From: Escarpia spicata | Taxonomy: Eukaryota > Annelida > Polychaeta > Sabellida > Siboglinidae | DNA: 64,000 bases | NCBI GenBank assembly: GCA_963995525.1 | Contig: OZ023217.1 | Location: 28,521,819 to 28,585,818 of the forward strand | Direction: 5' to 3' | Shown here: one piece after another, positions 41,401 to 53,400 of the stretch | Layout of the letters: the number at the start of each line of letters is the position of its first letter | How positions within the stretch are numbered: position 1 is the stretch's first letter | The notes under the pieces: generated by a model | Seen by the model: only the letters and a program-made list of their open reading frames with translations | Database searches by the model: none | Told to the model about the DNA's origin: nothing | Position numbers and translations under genes: made by a program

Positions 41401-44400
41401 ACTGCCCTTTACCCCCCCAACCTTTTCTGTCTTGGTGTAGGGTAAATGATTGAAGACTGAATGTATCTGCTGATCTTTTTGTCATTTGCTCCCTCTAATT
41501 GTGCTGTCCAGGATGACTTAAAACATCGCAGAAATAAAATGATGAAGAAGGTAATATACTGAGATTTTAACTGGAATGGTGTGATTCCCTTCACAGAACA
41601 TTACCACTGCAGAGTGCATTCTTGCACAAATGTATCATAATTATATGCTGTGCTTTATCAGTATCGACCAATCCACAGTGCATATATTTCAGACGGCACA
41701 TGTTTTATGGCAACATATTTAATGTTGAGTTTATGAAAATTCAGTTGTTTCATAAAACTGATTCTGTGTCACATTATTCTTTATCATACAACATGAAAGA
41801 GTATTCTATATTTTGCACACTAAACAATACCAAGATTTATATGAGCAAATGTAAGAAATGCATTACTAAAAGTTGCCTTATGAAAATTATGCTTTGTGGG
41901 TTTTGTCTGTACTACTAAAATATCACTTTTTCTGTTGAACCTAGTCTTTTTAAGTTACAGCATGGTTTTGTTCAGTTGTTTCCTGACAGTCTGAGTTACA
42001 TTAAACCTTCGCCCAGATGAGACCACTTCCATTGAATCTTATGCCCTAGTTGTCACAGTTGGTTCCGACACTTCCCTAATGTTGAGTTTAATCATGTCAC
42101 TACACCAAAACGGAACATGTTCACTTTTGTTTGCCGAAAATTTGAAGGAGTGTCTGAATCTAATTTGAGTATGACTGGATCAACTTCCATGTGTGGTTGC
42201 ATGCACACTGCTAACAGTATTGGCTAACAGGATACAGCAATATCCACTTCCTCTCACAAATTTATTGTGACATTTATGTTCTTGATTGCAACTCTCTGCA
42301 TTGTAGGTACTTATAATTAAGAAGTGTTTGTCAAGATTGCTTGTGTACGGGTGCATTTTAAGAATGCATTTTCTGCTTACATCTGTTTGAATATTATTTT
42401 GTATTAATTAATGTTTTTTTTAAAGTTCTGTCACCATAGCATGACTGACTGATTTTGTTTCAGTTTGATTTGTTTGTTTCTTTTATTCCCCGACAGTTGT
42501 GCATTCCACCCATGTTGGTATGGCCCTACACATATATGTATATTTAATACTGTATTTGTTGTTAAATGGTTAGGTTGAAATTGTGTTTTTTATATTTTGC
42601 ATAGATTTATTTATAAATACCTATTTTAATAAAAAAAATAAAAATTTCCTTGAGACCCATTATTTATTGCAAATTAAATATGACTATATTAGACAAAGCA
42701 GAGACTCTGCATAGTAAGCTCCATTCTCTATAGTACGTATTTATTAACATACAACATTGTTAAACTATTTCTTCAAGGTACAAGACATAGCTTTGTTTAT
42801 TGTAAATAATCACATCATATATAAACTATATTACAACATATTGAACGTTATCTGTTTAATTTGAAACTTTCAGTGCAAATGTCGTGTTTACATCACATAT
42901 GGAAGGAATGTAGTTTTACCATCACATAAACATATAAACGTTTGAAACCAATCAACTCTGTCCTGAAGTACTGGAAATTGTTTATGTCTGTTCATGAATA
43001 TACTGAATGGCAAAAGTCAATATTCATAAATAGGTAATGGTCAATTATTTAAAAAATAATTGTAGTTCCTTAAAACACATTTGGTTGGTGAAAACGTTAG
43101 AATAGATACTGTTTATACTATATTACATGATTTATCATTACAGGGGTCAGAGTTAGCACTAATAAATGGCCTGCAATAAGCTGAAGTTGAGGAACTAAGT
43201 GTGGATGATGGCTTTGTTTCAGATGATGTCACTGCCATGTAATGTGTATGACACAGACCACACGGACTCTTCACCTCACATCAGCCCTGCTAGCTCCCCC
43301 ATCCCCACACCCACCCGCGACACCTGGATGGACAGCAGTCGCACGGAGTCGAGTGAGGAGGTCATGTCTCCTGGAGGCAGTGTCGCACAGGAGGTCTGTC
43401 TAACTGTCTCTCTTCTCTTGGATAGTTCAATCTACTGCAGACAGTTCATGGCAACCACGCATATCACTGCATTTGAGTTATGGTATTCAAACAACATGTG
43501 TTCATCCATCTGTTTGCCTGTCTGGCTATATATATGTCCATATGTCAGTTTAGCTTTTATTAATTAATATAAAAGAATCAAGCTTGAAATTGATACTCAA
43601 AATACAGATGTTTTGAAATTTTGTAAATACACCAACTGTACAACAATTTAAACAACAAGTCACATTGTAGCCTTTAGTATGTCTCAATGACCGATTGACT
43701 GACCGACCGACCGACCAAACGAGCGATCGAATGACGGACAGACGGATAGATGGGTAAATAGATTTAGTTAGTTGTAAGAATAAGACAGAGCACAGGATGG
43801 ATGTAATAATGCCTGTTGTAATTTCAGTCTCCCCCCATCCTGAGTGCTTCCCAGCCAGTGCCCATGTCGAGTTCGAGTTCATCGCCCCCTGACCTGCGTA
43901 GTCCCACATTGCACGTCGCCGCCGCCAACCAGAACCAGATCATGTCAATGGACGACGAGGACTTCAGCACGGACGATGAACATGCTGTAAGTACTTGCAT
44001 ATCTCTCTAATGGGGGGTTGCACCCACCCACCACCAATGCGATGATGGGAACCTTCATTGTTGTGTAGTTGTTGTGATGTTGTGGGGCGCATGTGATCCA
44101 ACTGTCTAGTACTGCGTGCAAACATTAACATGTACATGATAGGGTACGTTGGGCAGTTACATGTGCACCATAGTCGTAAAAAGTGCCAATACACTTGACA
44201 CTGTCCGACCGTGCTTGGTCTAGGCCATAAGGTGTACTTGTCTGTGTTGTCCATATCTTTCCTCCAGGTAAAGCAAGGACAAGAATGCACTTTGGCCAAT
44301 CATGTACATAGTATGAGCACTCTACCTGATAATTGCATGCTATTTGTCTGTTTGCATCTGATTTTAATAACTCCTTTTGGAGCTTAACCGGTTTTATCAT

Positions 44401-47400
44401 GATGTACGCACAGAAGAGTTGTAGCCAGTTCCTGGTCCAGGAAGTCGTCCAAGGGAAAATGTCAGGCTGTCAGTTAGAAACTTAGAAACTACATAGCTTA
44501 TTTGCTTCTTATACTTTTGTGAAATGTTACATCTGTTTAATTGTTTTTTAAATTCAGATATAAGTAAAGCCTCTTTGTATGTTTTTTTTTATAGAATGTA
44601 GTAACGTTATGTTTGTGGTATTCACATATTGCAAATGGGCTTGTCCATTAACCTGTAGCTTGGGCATGCATGCTACATATTTAGTGTATTTGTGTAGTTG
44701 CTGTAGCAACTTTTTTTAGTTGGTTGATATGGTTCTGTACGAGTTTTTCCAGCAGCCAGAAACTGATGGTTGGATAACATAAAACCTTGGTGCAAACATG
44801 CACCTCATCATAAAATAGAGAAAGTTTAAAAACTTGTAAAAAAAACTTTAAGAAAATGTAAATAACAGTTTGTAGCTCAGATTTAGTATGCACCGTTTAA
44901 ATAATTAATGTTAATGAAGTACAGTGTCACAAAACAATGTTATGCAACAACCACAAAGCTAACCTTTGCATGAAAGCATTTCTTTTTTAGCATTTTAAAG
45001 AAATTCAGGTGAGCAGATGCATTAAGTGAAAGTCAGTTGCAACGCCAGCCTTTTTCTGAAGGCATTTCTAATGCGCTACTCTGTTTTGTTCTGCTCCAAC
45101 CTAGCAGGAGCATCGACATGGCTGGTCGGACAACGTGCCAAATCTTCTAGCAAGGGCATGTTGACTCTTCTTTCACTGCACACATTAAACACTTGTTTGG
45201 GCATGGTCTAGTTACAAATATCAGTTTGCCAAAAGTGCCAGTTCGCTGGATTAATAGCAATATACAATCTTGCCTTGCAACATTAAACATTCTGAGAGTA
45301 CTCTTTGCAAACTGTACTAAATAAAGTTATTGAAACATCAACTGAATTCGAAACAAACAGTAATTAATTTAATTAAAAAAAAATTAAATGCCTAAATGTG
45401 CCATTGATGAAACTAATTGCTGGTGTTGTAAAAAATAAATATCCATAATTAAATATATATGTAGCGCTACTCTGTTTTGGTAGCATAACCTTCATAGTTT
45501 TATATATGATGTCTGGGATTTTGTGTGAATACAAAGATAATAAAATTACTTTGAGGTAAGAGGTTACCTGCAGCTACTGGATACTGCTGGCAGACTGGTA
45601 TCAGAATTAATCATGACTGTGGTAATGGGTTTCTATGCATTGTAAGTTGAGGCCAATATAGACATCAGTATAGTATATTCTGCTTCAGTAAATTAAGTCC
45701 AGTGCTTTGAAGCACGCAAGGAAGGCATCATTATTAGAGGAGAAAGTGGATGAGCTTTTGTTGTTCTTGTGATATATATGTTGGCCTCAGTCTTTGATGT
45801 CTAGTGTTTGTTTGGCTCCTATCGGGTACTAATAGATTTACTATATTTGTAGATTGCAACCTAACAGCAGGTGTCATAACAAGGTTCAGATTTAACATTA
45901 GTATCGTTGACTAACATTGGGTATCCTAACACTAACAGGTCAGAATTCACATTAGTTTTGTGGACAGTGTTGGGTGTTGTATGTATCAGAGGGAGCACTA
46001 GTTGTGTTTGTTGACTAATATTTAATAATGTTGTTTGCTAAACACTAATTGCACCAAGTAGGATGTGTACTGCTGCATTAACTCATTCATTAGTTGCCTG
46101 GTTTTGTAAAACATCAATAAACATCCAGTGAAAATCAGGCTTTGTAGCTCTAATCTACTATCATAGCAGAGTTGTTTGTCACAGGACAAAGTGGGTGAGC
46201 AGAAGGTTTAGTCAGTTTCATCTTATTACTTGTGTGCTATTATTGTGGACCTCAATATAAGTGTGAGGTGAAATTGAGACTTCAATAGGCTTCAATTGTC
46301 TGGAAAGCATAAACATTTGTTAGGTCCAACCATAAGACCTGTCAGATACTTCCCATAGACATTTGTTAGGTCCAACCATAAGACCTGTCAGATACTTCCC
46401 TTGATAATGTTTTTAGCATTTACCATATTTTGAATGTTCAACATTAGTATAGAGCAGTTTATTAAATTGTTTCTCTGTCTTGCAATTTGTGTTAAAAATG
46501 TTCTCATGCTTGTGAAGGCAAAGTGCCACTGGATCCATTTATGAAGACAATTTGTTGTAGTGATATATACTCACTGCTAGGTGGTGTCTTCACATATATG
46601 TTCTATGTGTTACATGAATTCTGGGAAATGTTTGAATCTTAAATAATAAGCTTATCCTTAGCTTAGCATGTTTTAATAGCATATCAAATTGTTTCAAGTA
46701 ATCGCTATTGATCAAGTATACCATCATTTGATGTTTACAAATATAACTAAACTAATTCTGATGCTGAGCTATGCACATTGTATTATTTACACCTGTCATA
46801 GTGAAATGTATGTTGCTATGCAGACACAGTAGAGCATTGTTACTGTGTAAAAAGAACATCTTTGTGCTGTGGCGTAACACACTTGAATATGTTGGGTGAA
46901 ACCGATCACATCCAAACACTTGTGGTGAGATAGCTGTAGTAGGTGGAAGTTACATGACAAAACAAAGAGTTAACCACATGTCTACAGTGAGACATGGCTC
47001 ATTTAGAAGTATTCAGTTCGTTTTGTAAACCTGGATAAGTGTTGACTTGGCCTTGCATTCACTGGGCTGTCAGTTCCTTGGTTCCGTTTCCTTCTAGATG
47101 TTCAACTGAAGATGATAAAGGTGTGTGACGAACGTGAAAACTTTTATCGTTGTTGATTGTGAAATTGTGCTGTGTATGTTGCGTCTCTGACTGGTGCATT
47201 GTGGGTTACAGCTGGATGACAATGGGCCGTTCAGCGAGTTGAACTTGTTGAAGTTCAAGCCCGCCCACCTTGCTGTCTTCCTGCATTATCTCATCTCCAA
47301 CAGCGACCCTTCACCTCTGGTAAGTCACGTCCTATCTGTCTGTTAGTCGGTCGGTCACACTTCTTAAATGTCAGTAGTTGGCATACTGCTATCCCAAACA

Positions 47401-50400
47401 TGCATATATATAAATAATATTATTATTATAATTCTGTTGTGTTACGCCACAGCATGTTATATAAATAATATTATTATAATTCTATTATTATAATTTCTCT
47501 ATATTTTAAACTTTAAAAAATACACTTTTAAACTTATTTCACAAATGTTATGTATGTACTATTGCCTGTAACTTGAAATAAAAGAACTTGTATTCGTTAA
47601 CAAGGAAATGGTGTGAATGTGCCATGTTTCAGCTGTTCTACCTGGTGACAGAGAGCTACACACAGGGTAACTTGAAGGAGATGAGAAAGTGGGCCTATGA
47701 GATCCACTCTACCTTCCTTGTCGAGAAAGCTGTAAGTTAACAACTCACAAACAAACATTAGATTACTGAACATTCTTCAGGATAGTTCATTTTCAAATCA
47801 GAAACTTTCATTTTTCATATCCAAGATGTTTAATTTACCTGACGAAAGCCTCTACCAGGTAAATTAAACATCTTGGATATGAAAAATGAAAGTTTCTGAT
47901 TCACAAACAAACAGTTGAGCAACTTAAGGAGTTCTGCCAAAATTTTTAAAACATTTATAATAAAATGCAATGCTACATTTTAGCATATGAAATCAGTTAG
48001 ACTTGTACAATCAGGCTACGAAATAAGGACTAGCCGTGGTTATGTGAATAATAAATTTATGCTGTGTACACGCTAGTTGGGTGTTGTGATGGAATAAAAC
48101 AAAATAAGACTATAAGGCACCATTTTATCACATGCAGCTAAATATTCCATACGATCGTCGAATAGGAAACTTGCTGAACACGGAGAATGTATATGGCGGC
48201 TGTTTACATCTGGTTGGGATAGGTAGTGCCGCCTAGCGACCATGACAGATAAGCGACATGGACAAACATACATGCGTGGGTTACAGACATTGTTACGTGC
48301 TCTCCCATCGTAGATGTGTTATTCCCGCATTGGGTGATTATTTTAGCAAGTTATCAAACACCAGCAATGTTACTGATTGTTCAGTCGTCGGCTTCGGGAA
48401 AGGAAACACTGATGAAAAGTATAGACCAAATGATGCAACTTAGTCCAACAATGTCGGTCCTTCATGGTCATTAGGCTTCAAATTATGCTGGCATCTCCTT
48501 GTTCACCACTGCCATTTGCTGTCCCTTTAACTAAAGTTATTTCTTCTGATGACTTTGCAGCTGGATCTACGAAATTACATGTATTTGTTTCAATTAATGA
48601 CATATTAAGTTGACCATTTCATTGCAATGAGAAACAGCTTGTTTTCTTTATGAAATGAAGCCACTTTTAGTGTTACTATGTGCCAAACTGTCACGTATAC
48701 ATAATACAACAGTATAGTGGTACCTGGCACATTTATTTTTAAGGACTAGTAAAACAATATCAGGACTAGTTGTTTCAGAGTCAGCCAGTCCGCGGACTGT
48801 CCAGTAAAGCCATCGTGCACCCTGTACGATAAAAATATTGATGACCATCTTCCACCACCATAATTGTCTGTTCAGCTACAGAGTGGTCACAATATCATGG
48901 TTTACATGTTCACAGTGACCCAATGAAATTGGCTACAGGCTGTTAAGCAAAATATTAACTTAATTTAAAGAGAAACCTTTGTCGTGCCATTGTTTAATGT
49001 TATCGTGTAATTGTACAATTTGTGTTCAGATGGAAACAGTTACTTTAAGGCCAGACACCCCACGTGAAATGGTGTTTTTAAAAACAAATACTAAAAATGG
49101 TTTTCTACCAGAATCTGATACCTTTGTGTGCATACTATCAATAAAGTTAACTTCTATGACAATTACATACCTCTAAGTGAATTTTAGTCATGGATCCAGC
49201 ATGCCGATATCAAGTAATTAAATCCATTATGCAATCTTTCACGACTATTTTCTTTAAAAAATTCTCAGTCTGCAGTTGGAAATGGGATATCTCTGGGAAT
49301 AATTGTGTTATACAAATAAAGTTTTCACTGTTGCATTCAGCAGACCCTGCTGTGTGAAATGGTTATACTTTTTAAAAATCATCAGTAATTTGAAAGTTAG
49401 AAGCACATGTGTTGCCAAACCAAGTTTTTTTCGCATTTTACCAAAACAATTGTTTTAAAAATGAAATAAAAATATTGAAAAATGCTCTGATCATTTCACG
49501 ATAGAATGTTTACAGAACATGGATCTGTAAGGATTATAATTATATATTTGCTCAAAAAAGAATGGCAGTGTTTCCAAATTTGGCAATATTTGCTCAAAAT
49601 GGTGGCCATTTTGTTTGTTACTATGAAAACGGGGGTCTGGCTAAAAAAAGTTCAGTATATTTTTTACACTCAATATGATCCATTCCATACTTCGGGCATA
49701 AAATGTGCACAGTTTGCACAAATAAAAAAATTATCCTATCTACCAGCCATGTCTGGCTTTAATTTTCACAAAAAGTCTCCATTCCTATGCATAAATCATA
49801 ACCTTCATCATTCTACTCGGTGTGTGCGGAATGGAAATTTTCAAAGAAAGTCTAATTACAGTGTTTAAAATTTTATTGCAGCAATCACTGAGTGATCTGG
49901 TTCTTTAAGCATCTGATACAGTTTGATTAATAAGTAAATCAATGGATCCTGGAGAATGTTTCATCAACAATTCTTTGTCATAAAAGATGTTCTTAAAATG
50001 TTTGAACTTAGATCTTAGATCTGAGCAGACCAAAGCCTTACACACACCCTACTGCTATTTGGGCATCTACAGGGACAAATACTAGGACATTTACTAAGGC
50101 ATCTACAGGGGAATTGCTGTCTCCCTGATACATGTATGCTGTAGTGACATATCACTAAATGCAGACCCATAAGTGGGGTGTGAAGTGGGTGCAAACAGCC
50201 CTCAGGAGGGTTCTGTTGGAGGTTTTTGGTGAGGTAAACAATGCACCTCCCAAACAATAGATCTTGCTACGGATGTGAAACGTGTGTGATGTTGACAGCC
50301 GCTGCGGGTGAACGTGGATGACGGAATCATCTCAAACATCGACCACATCCTGCAGTACAAACACGACAAGGAGGATCAGATACGTGGCATCTTCCAGCTC

Positions 50401-53400
50401 GCTCGACACATCGCTCAGAATGAGATCAGTGAGCTGCTCGCAGACTTCCGCAACAAGAGGGCACTAGGTGTGTATCTGTGTTGTCATTGAAGTTTCACAC
50501 AGACGGATGTGCCGAAAATGTGGTAGAGGTTGAATGGAATCAGTTGAAAGATTTTTCACACTGGATAGAAAGCATAAGGCAACATTGGGATGAAGTGATA
50601 CATTCACTCTAGGTTAGAAATGTTTGTTAATCCAGATCATAATTATATTAAAAATTTTCATCAGTTGTTTGCATTGTAATAAATTTGAATGCACTTGTTT
50701 GTAGTGTTACTTTTTCTGCATAAATACTTTACATTTACTTATATTATTTATCAATATTTTGGTCTGTGTTGAGTACCACTCTGACCATCCTTTTATCAAA
50801 TGTCACAGTTGTTATGGTGATTCTAACAACTGAAACCACTTATACAGAACAAAACAAACAGTACAAGAGTACCAGTTTTACAGTGTAGATTGTAAGATAA
50901 ACTTACAGTAGATTCTCGCTATATCAGTATATGATAATAAGGAATATTTACATAAAGGGAACTACTTTGAAATCCCCTTTCTGCCCTGTACTGTCTTGTA
51001 TACACATAGATATAAGGAACATTGGACATAAAGTCAGTTTAACCAAGTCCAAGCGTGTCCTTTATAGCGAGAATTCACTGTATGTCGATCGAGTAAAAAT
51101 AACTCGTAGTTACATACAGTTGTTCACCACTCTATCTATGTTTTCTGTGATCCTTCTTAGTTGCATACTCTTCATCAAATGTCTGCAAGTGTTCCCTATT
51201 GGTTCCTTCATATGGTGTTAACACTTTTGTGTGTGCCAGGCCTGGGCAACCTGTATGGCGATCACGAGCTCAGTGACGGTAACATGGACCGCATGGCCGA
51301 GCTGAAGATTGTGGAGAAGTACCTGTGGCCCCACCTTGAGAGGCTTGTGTAAGTACCTGTCCCCCAACCTTGAGAGGCTTGTGTAATTACCTGTGGCCCC
51401 CACCTGTGCACATAGAGAGGCTTGTAGAGGCAATTACATACCTCTAAGTGAATTTTAGTCATGGATCCAGCATGCCGATATCAAGTAATTAAATCCATTA
51501 TGCAATCTTTGACGACCATTTTCTAAAAAAATGTCTCAGTCTGCAGTTGGAAATGGGATATCTCTGGGAATAATTGTGTTATACAAATAAAGTTTTCACT
51601 GTTGCATTCAGCAGACCCTGCTGTGTGAAATGATTATACTTTTTTAAAATAATCAGTAATTTGAAAGTTAGAAAGTTGTTGCCAAACCAAGTTTTTTTTG
51701 CATTTTACCAAAATAATTGTAATATTACATTGGATTCTCTAAACAATGCTGCAAGTACTAGGGGTATAATACTATAACATTACGTCAAATTCTGTAAACA
51801 ATTCTATAATATTGGGGTATAACAATACATATAATTACAATAGTTGTTTTACCTGCTGGTTCCCTTGTACAGGGTTGAGGTTTAGCTTGTGTACAACTGC
51901 TCTATTCTTGCTCTTGTTGCCCTCCATTGCTCTCTATCAGCATTAATATTATCGATGGACAAATTTACATGTGATGTACTACAAAAGATTATAAAACTAT
52001 GTACTGGATTTTGATGTGTTGACTCAGGTATCTTGATGATTCAACCTGTATTGATGACATATCTTATTGCAGCACAAATGATGAAGGAGCTGCAAGAAAT
52101 AAGGCCATGGCGTCAGCTCTTTCCACTTTCTTCAAACAAGTCGGCTGCCTATATCCTTCGAAGAACAACAACATTCTTGATCGTTGTCCAAACTTTGTGG
52201 CCAAAGACAAGAAAGGCTTCAAATTCACAAAGACAAAACAAAAGGTAAGTGCAGATGAGCATTTATTCACCTGAAACGTTTAGGAATCTTGAATGGACAA
52301 CTTTGAATCAGTAGTCGAAGCAACGTTGGAGGAAAGGTGGAAAAGTGAAGTGAGAGGAAGAGATGGGAAAGTGAAATGCGAGGAAGGGACGGGAAAATGA
52401 AATGAGAGGGAGGGACGGGAAAATGAAGTGAGAGCAAGGGAGGGGAAAATGAAGTGAGAGGAAGGGAGGGGAAAGTGAAGTGAGAGGAAGGGACGGGAAA
52501 ATTAAATGAGAGGGAGGGAGGGGAAAATGAAGTGAGAGGAAGGGAGGGGAAAGTGAAGTGAGAGGAAGGGAGGAGAAGGTAAAGTGAGAGGAAGGGAGGG
52601 GAAGGTGAAGTGAGAGGAAGGGAGGGAAAGGTGAAGTGAGAGGAAGGGAGGAGAGAGTGAAGTGAGAGGAAGGGAGGGGAAAATGAAGTGAGAGGAAGGG
52701 AGGGGAAGGTGAAGTGAGAGGAAGGGAGGGGAGGATGAAGTGAGAGGAGGGGAGGGGAGGGTGAAGTGAGAGGAAGGGAGGGGAAGGTGAAGTGAGAGGA
52801 AGGGAGGGGAGGGGAGGATGAAGTGAGAGGAAGGGAGGGGAAGGTGAAGTGAGAGGAAGGGAGGGGAGGGGAGGGAAGGGTGAAGTGAGAGGAAGGGAGG
52901 GAAAGTGAAGGGAGGGGAGGGTGAAGATTGTGGAGAAATGAATGTATTCGGCATTGGCTTGATATTGATTGGTGTGTTTACAGGTGCACGATGTCCATGG
53001 GCACCAGTTCACTGTCCAACAGTTCTACACAGTGACGGTCTGTTCCCAGTGTCAGGGCGTGCTGTGGGGCATCGGCTTTCAAGGTTACCAGTGTGCCAGT
53101 AAGTGCCCTGTCTACTCCCGCCACTAGTGTTGTCAGTGCCAGTCTGTTGTTGCAGACAGTCATGATAACATCACTTCTTCACTCTTAGTCTTTACTCACA
53201 TGTTACAATGATGGAGAGGTGACTAAGCCAGCCATAACACGTTGGCGATAAGCTTATTAATTGTGCAGATAATAAAACCTTGTTTGTTATTGTAAGTGTA
53301 CAGTATGCTTAACAAATATTTGTGAAAATATGTCCGAATTTTGGTACTGATAAGCATACACCAATATTCACTATTTCTTTTGTTCTCAAAATGATTTCAT

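Larger units (their letters stand above)
47732..50298 (+). other. Intron with hairpin and dispersed repeat
   Basis: 2.6 kb. Holds the perfect inverted repeat at 47796-47901, a GC-richer unassigned segment around 48160-48450 and the repeat copy at 49162-49452. The 120-codon frame at 49506-49868 is not supported as a gene. Confidence 0.75.

Noticed and set aside
45105..45134. 30-nt exon-like segment (QEHRHGWSDN) after a good acceptor
   Set aside because: Phase would fit, but the only donor (AAC|GTGCCA) is poor and nothing similar is known at that place in the family; kept only as a remote possibility.
49506..49868. 120-codon plus-strand frame
   Set aside because: Intronic, next to a dispersed repeat, no domain or splice context.
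52308..53012. Minus-strand Ser/Pro/Leu-rich frame of 234 codons
   Set aside because: Complement of the polypurine 26-bp array inside a RhoGEF intron.
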